64,000 nucleotides of DNA from Magnaporthiopsis rhizophila (GCA_003049465.1 PYSS01000028.1:69516-133515); one strand, 5' to 3'. Positions 1 to 12,934 are shown, counted from the stretch's first letter. Program-made: numbers and translations. Notes: generated by a model from the sequence alone, not told the origin.

Positions 1-83
1 CACGGGTTCGGGTATAAATCCCACAGATTATGAGCATGGATAGGTAGCCACAGGTACGACATGGCAGAGAACTAGGTACGTAC

Positions 84-692
84 CTTTGCGCCGATTTGCT
101 GCACAAGATCTTTGAGAGCCTGGTGGGCGACGTCCTGGGGGCCGGTAGCCTCAAAGCGAAGGCGGCCGTTGGGGGCAGAGCTCATGGTGACGTTGGCGCG
201 GGACTTGCGGTTGAGATCTCTCAGGATATCCGGGATGGGGCGCTTGAGCTGGGCACGGGGCATGACCTGCTGCGGCTCCAGGAACACGTGGGTGACGTTG
301 CGGCCGGGAATAGAGAGGGCCGGGGGACCGCCGCGGGAGCCGTTCGGGGTGGAGGCGCCGGAGCCGGCATCGGCAGGGCTGCCACCGTTGGCCTTGGAGC
401 CCGTCTTGGCACTCCAGACAGGGGGGACGGCAGCATTGGCCTTCTTGGGCCCGCCAAGTTCGGGGAACAGCTCGTGGGAGTGGGTGTCGATGCTAGCCGA
501 AGGGGCCGGGGACGCACTCTGCTTGCCGGCGGGCCTGGCAGACCCGGGCTGGGGCCACGAGTCGGCCGGGTGCTGCGGAAGATCGGGATCTTCGGCGTCT
601 TCGACCGTTACCGTGTGCTTCTGGCGGAGCTGAGAAGCGAGAGAGCCGGGCTCGGCGCCGTCGACATGGTCGGGGGCGTCGGTCGAAGCCAT
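84..692 (-). CDS. scp160: SCP160/vigilin-type KH-domain RNA-binding protein, N-terminal exon (partial)
   Basis: First coding exon, about 203 residues, of a gene that continues past the left edge. It ends at a donor reading AAAG|GTACGT at 83-82, so bases 1-83 are intron. The first 110 residues are low-complexity (Ser, Pro, Ala, acidic). Around residues 125-200 comes the conserved fungal Scp160 N-terminal block: SIPGRNV, then RAQLKRPIPDILRDLNRKS and a KH-like segment ending in QQIGAK. Family knowledge: Scp160/vigilin proteins carry many tandem KH domains, bind mRNA and polysomes and associate with the ER. Only the amino-terminal part is here; the KH array lies outside. The start at 692 is the first ATG and gives the usual acidic MASTDAPDH opening. 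The identification rests on recognising this N-terminal block. Confidence 0.8.
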
Positions 693-3600
693 CGTGGTTC
701 AGGGAGGAGTCGGACGATATCGGACAGGCGGTAGACGGAGGGCCGGTCCCGGCAAGGGGTGGCACAATGGGGAGTGGAACTGTAGAGGGAGGCAACCTGG
801 TGGAGCGGCAATTAGCATGAGGGCCGTCGTGCCAGGCCGTTGCACAGACTATGTATGTATGCTGCCGTGATGTGATGTCGCGGGCGCCGGCCAACTTGGC
901 AGGCGGAGTAGACGGCAGCCGTAGGCGGAGACCGGGTTCCAGCAGGGAATTGCAAGGAAGACGTATAGATGGAGGTGGGTGTGTATAAGCGAGACGACGG
1001 GATTTCAGGTAGCTCCAGACTGGCGGCACCTGGACACAGCGACAGAACGTCCCGATCCGCGGAAGGGTGAGGAGACAGAAGACCGGCACGCTCAGAACAA
1101 AAAGAAGGCGGCGGCAGCAGCAGAGGGAGGGTACGGTGGTACCTTGGGAACGGACGGGGTTTGGACCAGTGGCGGCGGCGAGCAGGAGAGTTTGGCTGGG
1201 TTGCTCTCTTAGAGCATGATGCAAGTACAAAGGTAACGGGACGCGGCGAGGGAATCACCAGGCAATGGCGCCAGACTGGGGGCTCTGACAAGCGACTTAC
1301 TTTGCAAGAGGAGCAGGTGGTTCGTGATCTTTTTCTCTGGGCCGGTTCAGTCCGGAGGACAGCGTTGCACTTTCCCGACCTGGAGTTTAGGATCCAATTC
1401 GATTTTGTCGTCTGGGGACAGGGGTCCGCCACGCCCACTCACCGCAGTTGACGAGCAGAGCAAGATCCCCACGCCCCACCTGCTTCGAGGCTAACGCCGC
1501 CCCTTGCGCCTTGAGCTGGCTTCCAGACTGTTGACTTCAGCTGGCTTGACTATGCCTCAGCTCAGTCGTCGGCAGGCTCACTCACTCTTGGGTCCGCCTC
1601 TGTTCCCTACTCTTGGTTGTCGGTGGAAAGAAGTCAAGGCCGTTACCGACGGGAATGCCGACCCGTTGATCCTTCGTCTCATCCACTGCAATTCTCATAG
1701 CCATATGAGCCTGTTGACGTCTTATTTGCCCGCCGAGCATGATAATTTTCTTCCAAAACACCAGATACAAATCTCACGATGCGCGGGCACGCGACACAAC
1801 ATGACCTGGGCAAATATTTCGAGTCAGGCGGTCTGCGTTGCCTCCTTGGGTGCGTTGTGGAGTTGAATCACCAAGCATTGCTGTCAACGCGAACGAAACC
1901 ACAATGATGTGTTGGCCAGCTGGCTGCGCTGCTGAGAGTGGCGGAGGCCAATGCGTGCCTGTTCCTAATATCCACCCTCACTCAGCTCGAGGAAATTGGA
2001 AGACAGACTCACGCTTTCCGGCTCCTTTGCGAGAATCCGCCTGGCAGGACTCATTTTGCTAATCACGACCGGCCTGTGACAGCGGGAACGGCGCACGCGG
2101 AGGTACGTTATTCTCCCACGAACAGCATGCAGTCTTAGTGCCCACTCGTCGATGCATGATCCCGAAGAGAGCACGCCGTTCGCCGTCTGCTCATGGCGTG
2201 GCGATGCTAACTCCGACCCGAGCGGCAACAGGAGGGGGTACCAAGCTTCGTGTAGCACTTCTTCCTAGTGAGCGAGACTTTTGTGCCACGCGCAATCTCG
2301 GAAGGGGTCCAAGTTAGCCTGGCCTGCTCTCTCCTCCGCCCCTTGCCGTCGCCAAGTGCGAAGTGGTATCCAATAAGCCGGGGAACAATTGGCCACAGCA
2401 GAACGGAAATGTATGACGTCCGCAGGCAGGACGTGTCGAAAGCAGAGGCAGAGTGGCGGTGGACATTCGCCTTATGATGCTCTCATCTAGCACGACCTCG
2501 TCTGCCAATTTTACCTTTGACCCTTGACGCAGCACACATGCAACCTGTCTGCAGCGGGCAGGCAGAACTGCCTACCTAGTCTCAAGCCACACCAAGAAGG
2601 AAAAGAAGTAGAAGAACCCGAGCGATCGGGCCCAACGAGTTGCAGAGCGATAGGCACATTCGATTAGACATGCCGCGCGTGCATGCATAAATAAATCCCT
2701 TGCAGAATCGGTCCGCCACCACAACAAAGGTCCCACGCCCTGCCAAAAACGCGACGTTGTCTGTGCAAGCTCATCCTACCACATTGAGAGCTTCGTTGGT
2801 AAAGTGGACGGACCAAGGCAGGTCGCATCGATCGGAACCCAGAGTCATTGAATTGAGCCCGCATGTTCCGAGGAGGAGATGACGCGAAAGGAACAATAAA
2901 AATAAAAATAAAAATAAAAAGAAATAAAATAAACCTGGACCAGCCACTGTGTTCATGAGCCTCGCTTTAGCGTCCCCGCAATGTCCCTTCCAAGATTTGT
3001 GCACCAGGAGCGGGTTTGCAAGGATTGGGGGCGGCTAGACACTCCAACAGTAATGTGCGTCTCATAAATTTATATAATTTCGAAAATTACAGAACAGATC
3101 TAAGCCTTATTGGCCTTAGAGCTCCCGCGGAAGCGCCCTATCATAGCTGCGAAATTGACTTTCTGCTCCATCTTGCCCTCTAAGATCTCGGGGCGCTGGG
3201 GCCAGACATTAAACTGGAAGGGGCTTAGATGAATTCTGCATTTTTCGAGACTATACACTGTACGGTAGCTTTGATAGGTAGAAACTGGCAGTTTCATCCC
3301 GCGACTGATAACAACGAGCTCGTGGGCGTCCATCGCGCGGGCTTGGAATTTCTCCCTCTAGGTTTTCACCTTTTAGGTTGGCGCCCAGCAACGACGGCCC
3401 CGTCCGTGGCCTCTCCTCTGCACTGACGGCGGTTACTCTGCGAGTCACGACTCGGAATTGGGGGACAGCCCGATGGTATGCACCAGACGAAAAAGCCGCC
3501 GTCCCAACGGCCTGCCAAAGCTCGCCTGCCCTGAAACATCAATTCTCCTGGGCGGTCCAGCGGCGGCGGGAGCCAATATGCGGGGACATCTATCCCGGCA

Positions 3601-5683
3601 CACATTTTCTTTTTCTTCGCGTCGGCTTGCAAAGTCAACGAGGGCGTGTGTTTCGCTAGTCCATGCCCAGCCAGAGGCAGTTGGCTTCCAAGCTTCCCGG
3701 GTCGCAAGAAGCGCCATCCCCGGGAACGAACCAGGGTTCATGGGTCCACTCCTTTTATTTTTTTTTCTGCCGCCTGGAGTAACTTGTTTTTGTATGGCGT
3801 CAGGGTGCTTTGAATCTGTGGCGAGCCATCTCAATTGCTGACCCTAGTGCGCATCCAAGCAATGCCAGCTTACCACATTCACCCTTCGTTTCTGCCGAGG
3901 AACAGCCTTTGCGCGGCGGCAACGGACAGCAAGACCCCGCTCTCGGGACCGTCGTGTGTGCGGTACACAGTGCGGGCCCAGGCCTGTGAAGCTGCTCTGC
4001 GCACTGGGATGGCTTGGTCGACGGGATGGGCTGACTGGGGGCCAGATGAGCGCAGTGCCTTGGCTTTTCAAGAGATTTGCTGACGCCAACGGTCAATTAA
4101 ATTCCCACAGAACTTACATGGAAACTCCGCACAGGCACGGGAAATCACTGTTACACACAAGCTGCCGAAAAGAGATCGATTGAGTACCTCCTAGGTGGAT
4201 AAGTTACTGTGGTGGGTAACTAGGTAGAGTGGACCGGCAGAAATGGGCGGCAAAGACCATGGGAATTTTGGTCTGTTTAAGCCCCCGCATACTCGACCAG
4301 GGAAAAAAGCGCCGAGAAAAAAAAGAAAGATCATAGATGAACGCAATTTGAAGCCCCCGAATCATAAAACCATTTTGCCATTGCTTTTCGCACCTGGGCC
4401 CGTTGCTTGCTCTTTTCAATTGTCCCGGATCTTTCAAAGCAGTAAGGTAATGTTTTGGTCATCCGCTTGCGGGACACTCCAGTGGGACAGCGGCATGGCA
4501 CATCCATCCACTGTACTATTTCGACCAGTGGATAGCGCCCGCCAGAGCTGAGGCGAGCTGGGACGACAGCCGAGACCCTGTAATCTTTCAACCGTTAACG
4601 TGTTTCCCCACTCGCGCCAACCTGAGGGACGGGCACCTCCATCACGGCTGTCTCACTGTGCTTCCGCACGGTAGCCATCATCAGAAGGTGAGGGTTTTCT
4701 CAATGAAGACGACCCCTTGTCCGAGGGAGCCAGAGTGTGACACATGCTGTTGAGGGCAAATGGATGGTAGAGAGGGACGTACAATTGGAATCTTACGCAC
4801 ACCACTGTATTTTTCTTTGTTGGTCGAGTATGGATGGGTAAGTTCGCTGTGCTATTGAATACAAGGTAAATTCCAAGCGCGAGGGACCTTGCCCTCGCTC
4901 CGAGGTAGCAGCTGCCGCACGAAGTTATTGAAGGGAGTGTTACACAAGACAGCACCCCCTCACTGAGTCGTTTGCAATCCCTTTCCCTGCTTGCGACCCT
5001 GAAGCACGACGGCACTGGGCAGGCTCGCGACAGGTGATGTAATTAGGTGCCTACCTGTAGGTGGTAGGTACTTACGCCAAAAGGTCTGCGCGGCGAACAC
5101 CGATAAAAAAAAAAAAAGGATTGGCTGCCATCCGCCCCGGCGCCGGGCGAGAAGCTGGTTGTTTGGTCTGCTACTGCTACCTGCCCCAACCACCAAACGT
5201 TTCCCTAGCTGCCGGGCAGGACAGACCGTGCATCTTCCCTTGGAGCTTTCGCACGTCTTCGTTCGTGTCGCCCATCCAAGACCCCTACATCCTCCACCAG
5301 AACTCGTGCCCACCCGACCCGATCTCGACTCAAACCTGGTAAGGTGCTCGGTCGTGCGTAATGGGTGCGCATCCGAAGTTTTTTCCTTTCTGCACCGCAC
5401 CGAGCACAGCGCCATCCCGCACCACAGGCATCGTTTGCATAGGGTAAGGCAGGCAGGCCCAGGCTCAGGCTCAGGCCCAGCTCTCTTGCTGCCACCCCCA
5501 AAATTTGAGCCACCCCAGGCGCCCGCAGTTGAGATCATCCCACCCTGCGCTGCGCAGGCGTGTGTGGTGCGTGCACAGCACAGTCAATGGTCGCAGAGGC
5601 AAGGCCTGACCTTGGTTGCTGGACCCATTGGGACCATTGAAAGCGCCCGCGCTCACCCCTCAAAGCTTTTGGGCCGTCGGATC
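693..5683. other. Long head-to-head intergenic region between scp160 and ste20
   Basis: About 5 kb separating two divergently transcribed genes. No reading frame shows the third-position GC bias or family motifs seen in neighbouring genes. It holds an AAAAT-type microsatellite near 2895-2933, an A-run at 5105-5117 and CCTAGGTA-type words at 4186-4225 and 5042-5074. A GTAAGG donor-like site at 5340-5345 may belong to a 5'UTR intron of the kinase gene. An open frame runs into the kinase from 5159, but its residues look like translated UTR. Confidence 0.6.
2895..2933. repeat. AAAAT-type microsatellite
   Basis: Imperfect tandem AATAAA/AAAAT units with one G interruption, in the non-coding space upstream of the kinase gene. 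Confidence 0.85.
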
Positions 5684-8600
5684 ATGGACGGACAGCACCG
5701 AGACCTGGACACGACCCTCCACGGCAGCAATTCGCAGCGGCGCAAACTCGTCAAGAAGCCGCCCCCGTCGGCGCGCCAGAACCACAGCTCGTCGCTGAGC
5801 ACCGATGGTCGCGTTGACGCCCAATCCCTCGTGAGCAAACGCAGCTCGAGCAGCCTCCGCCGTGCTCCAACCGCTCCACTCTCCAGGGCTGCCACCACCG
5901 CGTCGTCCACCAAGACCTCGTCGCCCCGGCACCCGCAGTCGGCTACCTTCGCGCCCTCGACCTGCCCCAATCACTCGCCCGTCCTCCCCGCCGGCGACTT
6001 TGCCCCGGCCCACTCGTCTGCTGCTGCTGCCGCCGCCGCCGCCGCCGCCGTCTGGGCCGATCGCGACTCGGATCCCCACCAGCAGGCGCAGCGCCTCCAC
6101 AGCAGCCAGAGCGTCCTCAGCCACCGCCGCAGCCAGAGCCACAACTTCTACCCGTCGTCCCATCAGCAGCAGCAGCAGCACCACCACCAGCCGCCTGCTC
6201 ACCACCACCAACACGACCACCCACATCAGCCGAATCAGCAGCACAATCCTCTTAGTTCCCAGTCCTCGGAGGAGTTCGTTGGCGCCCCCTTCGACGGCAC
6301 CGCAATCCTCAGCCGCCTCGACGGCTCCCACCAGACCGCCGCCCCGGGTTCCGGCCTGCCATACATCAGCCGGCCATTCCCCTCTCCAAGCACCGCCGCC
6401 GTCGGCCCTGCTGCCGCTTCCCCGTCACATTCCGCACCCAGGAGCGCCCCCGTGCTGCGCCGTTCCGCGAGCTTTTCCAACTCCTTGGCAGCCATGAGCG
6501 AGAAGTCGGGCTCCAGTAAGGGCACCGACGGCCCGTCGTCCCTCAACAAGCGCTTCTCGGACGAGGCAAAGGAGCCTCGAATGCCGGGCGTCTTGAGGAA
6601 GAAGTCGGGCTTCTCCGGCTTCATGACCAGCCTGGTCGGCACCCCCAAAAAACCGCTGATCTCGGCTCCAGAAAATCCTGTACATGTCACCCACGTGGGT
6701 TATGACAGCACGACAGGACAGTTTACGGTTTGTCGCGTCCTCTCCTCCTGCTGCTGAAGCGCATCGTTCGGCTCTCTTTGCTTTCATTTTGCTTGCCCGC
6801 CCCATCCCGATGCCATACTCTCTCATGGGTTCCTCCTCCTCGCATGCTGCCCGCTTCCATATGTCGTTAAAGAATCCATATCCACATCCTAACCACGCGA
6901 TTGCAATCACACTACAGGGTCTCCCCAAGGAGTGGCAACGATTGATCAACGAGAGTGGGATTACCGAGAAGGAGCGAAGAGAAAACCCCGAGACCCTCGT
7001 CAACGTCATCACGTTCTACAAGGAGACGACCGAGAAGCCCCAGGTAGACCAGGTGCTTGAAAAGTTCCACGATGCCAGACCAGGGATGCCCACGCAGGCG
7101 TCGTCGGCGTCGATGCCGTCGCCCGGCATGCTGCCTGCCGGCTACATGTCCATGGCGCCCCTGATCAGCCCACCCGCGAGTCCGAGATACGCCGCCGTCA
7201 ACCACGAAGGGAGCTTCGAGAACCCCCGGTCACCTCCACCAGTGCCAAAGGGACCGGGCCCATTGCCGGCCAAGGACATCAACCTAATGCCCAGCAGACC
7301 GGCCCCGAGACCGCCGGTCAGCTTGCCTACCCGGACGGCTCCTCAAGCCCCCTACCCCGGAAAGGACTCTGGAATTGGTATGCCGCCACCTGCCGCCGAT
7401 GATGCGCCTCCCGTAGCTTACCAACAAACCCCGACCAAAGACGGCAATCCTATGCTTCCAGAAGAACACCGGTCTCGGTCCAACTCGCGAGTGAATGGCA
7501 ATGCGCCGTACGCATCCTCCCAACAACAACAACAACAGCAGCAGCAGCAGCAGCAACAACAAAAGCTGCAGCAGCAGTCCCCTGCCGTCCAGGCCGCATA
7601 CCAGCAGCAATTAGTTCAACAGCAGCAGGAGCAGGTCATGGCGCAGGCGCAAGCTGCCATGTCCGGGCAGATTGGCCGCGCGCCGAGCAAGAGGCTGCCA
7701 CAGCCGCAACAAACCACACCCCCGCAATCCCAGCACCAGTATCCAAGACCGGCCGAGACCAATGGCGGCGGCGGCCAGTCGCAGAGGCCGCCACAGCCGC
7801 AGGTCGGGCCTGTGCCACAGTCACGACCCCGTCATCGTCCTCGACAGAGCAACGGCGTGGACGTGGTGGCGGCCCTGAAGAGGATCTGCTCCGAGGGCGA
7901 CCCACGCGACATTTACCGTGGGTTCACCAAGATCGGTCAGGGCGCGTCTGGCGGTGTGTACACGGGCCACGAAAGGGGAAACAATCGCCTAGTCGCCATT
8001 AAACAGATGAATCTGGAGCAGCAGCCCAAGAAGGATCTGATCATCAACGAGATTCTCGTCATGAAGGACAGCTCACACCCCAACATTGTCAATTTTATCG
8101 ACAGCTACCTGTGCGGAGGCGAGCTCTGGGTCGTCATGGAGTTCATGGAAGGCGGTAGCCTGACGGATGTGGTCACGTTCAACATTATGACGGAGGGCCA
8201 GATCGCGTCGGTCTGTCGCGAAACGCTGCTGGGCCTGCAGCATCTTCACTCCAAGGGGGTTATCCACCGTGATATCAAGTCGGACAACATATTGCTCTCG
8301 ATGGAAGGGAATATCAAGCTGAGTATGTGTCCCATCCCTCGCTCGTCTATCCGACGGCCCCAGGCGCCCGGACAAAGCATAATTGCCGTGGGAACACATG
8401 CGGGAAAGTTATACTAACCCGCGCGTCTCCTTAGCCGATTTCGGGTTTTGTGCCACGATCAACGAGGCACAAAACAAGCGTACCACCATGGTTGGGACTC
8501 CATACTGGATGGCTCCCGAGGTTGTCACCCGCAAGGAGTACGGGCGCAAGGTCGATATTTGGTCACTGGGTATTATGGCCATTGAGATGATCGAGGGAGA

Positions 8601-8953
8601 ACCACCTTATCTAACCGAATCTCCGCTACGCGCCCTGTGGCTCATTGCCACCAACGGAACCCCCACCATCAAGGACGAGAGCAACCTGTCGGGCGTTTTC
8701 AAGGACTTTCTCTACTTTGCCTTGAAGGTGGATCCCGACAAGCGCGCCAGCGCGCACGACCTGCTAAGGGTGAGTCAAAGCGGGCAAGTCCCGACGACTG
8801 TTTTTGTAGCGGCTGTGCGTGAAGCAACCTAACAAAGCCTTGTTATCACAGCACGAATTCATGAGCCTGTGCGTCGATCTCTCGCACCTGTCCCCCTTGG
8901 TCAGGGCAGCACGAGAAGCGAGGGCGCAGGAGAAGGCCCGCAAGGGGCAATAA
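5684..8953 (+). CDS. ste20: STE20-type p21-activated protein kinase (PAK)
   Basis: Four exons: 5684-6727, 6918-8322, 8435-8769, 8852-8953; 961 residues. Cdc42-regulated serine/threonine kinase that in fungi feeds MAPK cascades and polarity. Order: basic RRKLVKK opening; long Ser/Ala/His/Gln-rich region; CRIB motif ISAPENPVHVTHVGYDSTTG near residues 325-345, split by intron 1; Pro-rich and polyglutamine segment (14 Gln from about residue 550); kinase domain about 680-935 with IGQGASGGVYTG P-loop, VAIK lysine, HRDIKSDN near 799, DFG just after exon 3 starts (about 818), and GTPYWMAPE. Intron 2 restores the T of KLTDFGFC, which confirms the splicing. No pleckstrin-homology domain precedes the CRIB, separating it from Cla4. 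Length matches other filamentous-fungal Ste20 proteins. The start was chosen at 5684 because MDGQHRDL..RRKLVKK looks like related proteins; an in-frame extension upstream to 5159 does not. Confidence 0.93.
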
Positions 8954-10557
8954 TGGAACATCTTGATGAGAAGCCGTGGGCGTCGGATATCTGAAGATGT
9001 TTCTTTTTTTGGATAGCTCGGCCCACCTGTACTTTTGCATGGCTATTCGCTCTTGGTGAGCAAACCATGCTTTCCTTTTTTTTTTCCCTCTCTCTCTTCT
9101 TTTCGTTCTTCCCTTGTCTTCGCCTTCTTGCTTGAGCATCCCCGCAGATATAACCAGAACATACGCCAAGGAAAGAAAAGGAGCGCCGGATATATGAAGG
9201 CTTTGACCTAGGCCAACGCCATCTCTTTTTTATTTTGTGTTTTTTTTTTTTTTTTTTCCTTTTACGGGAAATTCGCGGGTTGATGCCAAGCGAAGTGGTT
9301 CATCTTCCGCCAATGCTTTACTTGCCGTATTTCTGCTCCCCACATTTCCACCGGCATTCTTCCTCATCGCCTTGGATCGGTGCCATTTCTGTCAGACGAT
9401 GAGGGGTCTTTCATTTTCGTTTCCTTTCCTTTTCCAAGAAATAAAAGAGAGAGAAAATGGAGTCAGAAAGGAACAAACAAGCACAAGCAAATCAGCAAAT
9501 AGGCATATTTCATACATGTTACCTCCTCTATCAGGTAGATATCGAGCCAATCTTCAAACCACGACACCCAGGGAACGCGGCCACCTATCAAACAGAAGGG
9601 CGGTTGCCGCACTCCCAGCAATTGGTGACCTACGATACCACTCCTAGGTACTAGACACCTACCACCCTACCTACTTACCGCATGTGTGTACTTTTGTAGT
9701 CCTGGCAAACATCCATCCCAAGCCACGTCACCCACCGATCCAAAAGATGCGGAGAACGGCATTCGAGAAAGCCGCTCGCTGGCTTGACTTGCATAGCCAA
9801 GGATATGATGATACGTGGGGACAGGGTCTTTGGGAAGAAAGCCCGGAAACCCAACAGACTGAGGATGGCGGACCGATGACTGTTCCGACTTGCAGGATCC
9901 CTTCGGAGAAGTCTTCTTTTACTTTTGCCCTTGTCTTTCCCCACCACGCAGTTGTGGTTTCTCAGTCGCTGGCCAAAGGTGGGAGTGCCAAGGTAGCAAA
10001 AAGATCACGGCAGGGTTGTCTTCAGCGGGCGCGTGCGTGGTGGTCGTTGGCGTCATGGAAGGACGAGGGGAGTTCGGCACTGGAGTATGCAAAGGCGGGC
10101 CCAGCTCGACATCACAGTATCGAGACGGTGGGGAAAAGGGGATTTAGAGTGAATCGAATGACCAAAAAGTGGTACGAACGGCCAGTCCATATAATTTTTT
10201 TTTTCACCGAGCCTAATATATGCATCTTTCTGAACATGCCAAGCTGGAGTGAGTTGCCTCCTAAAACTTCCAAAACCGTGACGACCAAGACGCGCAAGAA
10301 GAAAACAAAGCCCCGAAAAGACAAACAAAGAACAATGAAAGCCCAAGAGACAACCGGGGAGACACACAGAGAGCGACAAGGTAGCTCAGAACGGCAACAA
10401 AAGTGAGGAGGACACGACGATCAGGGGAGAGAGCTGATGCGATCTAGTGCGCCGTCCCCTTAACCATCGCCCGCTGATGGCAGCTGCGTGGGGCCATCGG
10501 CGCCGTCGTTGTCGTTTGCAACCTTGACTCCTCGGCCGAAAAAAAAACGTGGCGCTT
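8954..10557. other. Intergenic, no gene seen
   Basis: Space downstream of the kinase, containing T-runs (9076-9088, 9241-9258) and a cluster of CCTAGGTA/CCTACC words at 9642-9680. Several frames are open for 80-240 codons but have no recognisable domain and no codon bias. Confidence 0.5.
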
Positions 10558-10821
10558 TCAAGCCTTGGGAGACCTGGACGACCCGGGCTGCTCCTGGGGC
10601 CTGTGCTGCGGCTTGTTCTTCGTGCCCACGTCGTCCAGACTAACGTCCTTGGGCCAATCCCCAACTACCGTCTTGGGCTTTACGTAGTCCGGGTGCCGCC
10701 CGGGTACATACGGGCCGTACAGCTTCTTGTCGTCCCCGCGGGCCCTTTCCAGGCGTTGTACACGGGGCCAGGGACCAACATTAGGCCTGGCCGGCTTGCC
10801 ACGGGGCTGGAGATCGCGTTT
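10558..10821 (-). other. 87-codon in-frame open extension after the TGA of the secreted repeat-protein gene
   Basis: Directly after the TGA at 10824-10822 the same frame stays open for 87 codons, to a TGA at 10560-10558. It begins KRDLQPRGK and contains KPKTVVGDWPKDV, echoing the KTGAWPKGV that lies just before the first stop. Lys/Pro-rich composition matches the upstream protein. I see no GT..AG pair that would splice out the stop. It is a readthrough extension, a premature stop or a sequence error. Confidence 0.5.
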
Positions 10822-11349
10822 TCAGCTCCTCGTCGAGCCGTGCAGAGGAACGCCTTTGGGCCAAGCTCCAGTCTTGTCTTTGGCCAGCTCGTCCGTTCCC
10901 CGCTCAGGCTTGTGCTTGGGGTGCTGAGTGCGGACCGACTCTCCGGGCTTGGGTTTATAGGGAAGTTTGCTGCCACGAGTTGGGGCGTTCGCACCGACAG
11001 GGGTTGACCGACGGGGCGCTTGCCAATCCTTGGGCGGGCTCCCACTCCCACGTGGCGGGCTCCCACTCCCACGCGGCGGGCTCCCGGTGCGGACCGACTG
11101 TCCGGGCCTGGGCTTGTGAGGAACGGTGTTTGTATGGGATTTGGCATCCGCGCCGATACGGCCGGTCGCCCCATGGGCCGGGGCCCCCTTTGGCTTAGGT
11201 GGCTTGAGGTTGCCACGGGCCTCGAGCATGACGGGGGCGGGAACGACGTCGCTGCCACGAGCCTCAAGGGCGCCCTCGGGGGCGGGCCGGTGGTGAGGCA
11301 TGGCCATGGCGCCAGCCACGAGAAAGGGAAGAAGGAACTTGGCAAGCAT
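10822..11349 (-). CDS. Small secreted Pro/Lys/Gly-rich repeat protein
   Basis: 175 residues up to the first stop. Residues 1-16 (MLAKFLLPFLVAGAMA) are a clear signal peptide, so the product is probably secreted. The mature part is basic and rich in Pro, Gly, Arg and Lys. It contains a duplicated LEARG (28-32, 42-46), tandem GSPPRG units encoded by an 18-bp minisatellite, and two copies of KP(R/K)PG(Q/E)SVRT near residues 79-88 and 132-141. A dibasic RR lies near 103. I do not recognise the family; composition suggests a cell-wall-associated, effector-like or Kex2-processed protein, which is inference only. A TATA-like box lies about 245 bp upstream at 11592-11598. The frame stays open for 87 codons after the TGA, with similar repeats. 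Confidence 0.6.
   Translation of the reverse strand: MLAKFLLPFLVAGAMAMPHHRPAPEGALEARGSDVVPAPVMLEARGNLKPPKPKGAPAHGATGRIGADAKSHTNTVPHKPRPGQSVRTGSPPRGSGSPPRGSGSPPKDWQAPRRSTPVGANAPTRGSKLPYKPKPGESVRTQHPKHKPERGTDELAKDKTGAWPKGVPLHGSTRS
11040..11095. repeat. 18-bp minisatellite within the secreted protein gene
   Basis: About three tandem copies of an 18-bp unit (cgggctcccactcccacg and variants). On the minus strand they encode repeated GSPPRG units. Confidence 0.85.
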
Positions 11350-12903
11350 CTTGAAGGGTTATTCGCACAAGCGGGAAGGCTGATGCAAAAAATAATAGTT
11401 GACAAGCGCAAGAAGAGAAAGATGAAACAAAAAAGCTCGGTTGGGGTGGTGTTTCCAACAAGAGAAACGAAAAAAAGACAAAAAGGAAAAAGACTCAAGG
11501 AAAATGAACAAAAGGAAAAGAAAATCGATGAGGGCTGAGGAGAAAGGGAAAGAAAAAAAAAAGCAACTGGAGGACTGGAGGGAGAAGGCAGTTATATACT
11601 CGTTTGTCCTGGCTGTTGAACCACCGCCGTGCTCGCCTCGCCTGCCAAAGACCACCGCTCGACATCACGGCCGTGATTGGCCATGCGGGCGAAAAAACAA
11701 ACATGAATCACGAACCCTGACGTCGCTCAGTCCCTCTTCCCTCTTCCCCCCTCGGCGTGTACGGTACGTCGGGTTGCATCCCTCCCCTTGAAACCCGGGC
11801 CCTTTGCCTCCAGCGTAACCCCAGTCCCCCTGCAGGCGCGTCCGAGGGGGCTTGGAGGCCATCCAGCACTCCCAGACGGCGGGGCACGGGGCGCACCGGG
11901 CACGTCATGTTCAGTTCAAGCTTGTCTCGCGGCCCACGCCGCTTGGAGTGGCGGCCGCGCTCCACGTCGGTGCCGCTTTGCTGGATTCCGGTGTCTAGGT
12001 CTGTCAAATCTTTGCCAAAATAAGAGAGGGAGGGAGACAGAGAGAGAGAGAGATAAGCATACTAGTATGTGTCACTGACGGGAGACGTCTGGATGGAGGC
12101 ATGGTCGGGTTTGCCGGCGGGGGCTAGACCTTGCCTACCTGGGAAGTAAAGTCGAATGTTTCCCCGTTTCGATGCGGACGCTGCAGGGTTTTGTTTCAAC
12201 TGGTGGGCGGTGGCAGGTGGTCCAAGCCTCGGATGCTCCGTCTTTATTTGGATCTCTGTCTTTTCGGCAAAAATTCCATCTAGGTATGTACCTAGCGACT
12301 TGCGTCCACCCCCTCGTGGAAGACGGCCATGACAGCTGTCCAACATACATATCCACGACAACGACAGCTCGTTAGATCCTGGCGACTGCCCGGACCGATT
12401 CCCGGGCGGACTGGATAGTGGAGACAGGGGGAAAGGACGGATGGACGGTGATGGCTATCCAGCGACATACCCATCTCGCCAGAACCAGCCGCTCCCGTCG
12501 GGACTCTGCCCAGCCACAGTTTTGCCGCGTACATGTATTAAACCAAGTGACCGAACCGACCTCCCGGTCCGTCGTCGACGAGGGGGCGTCGGTCGTGTAG
12601 CTGTCTATCCAGGTATTTACTGCTGTGCACACCTAGGTATCTAGGCAGGCATATCTATCTGGTTTTCTGGGCTGTATAAAGGGATACGCGAAGGCGACAC
12701 ACAAGGCCTCATCCCAGAAACCGGCTTGCCCTTTTGTCCCCCGCCCCCGTCAATCACAACCGGGCGGAGGGAACGCATGCACTCATGAATATGGAAATGG
12801 AAACGCGACGAACCCAAACAAAAAAGACGCTTGTACATTACAATGGGTCTGAACTTTAAAAGACCGGGCAGGTGGTATCTCCCGTCTTCACACACCCGGG
12901 GAG

Positions 12904-12934
<31 letters not shown>

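Noticed and set aside
96..734. Plus-strand open frame opposite scp160
   Set aside because: Antisense shadow of the KH gene exon; the minus strand carries the conserved block.
5159..5683. In-frame N-terminal extension of the Ste20 kinase starting MFGLLLLP
   Set aside because: It is open by chance in UTR-like sequence. The natural start is MDGQHRDL at 5684, followed by the basic RRKLVKK usual for this family.
10558..10560. Peroxisomal readthrough isoform for the secreted protein
   Set aside because: The extension ends SPKA, which is not an SKL-type targeting signal, and the protein has a secretory signal peptide.
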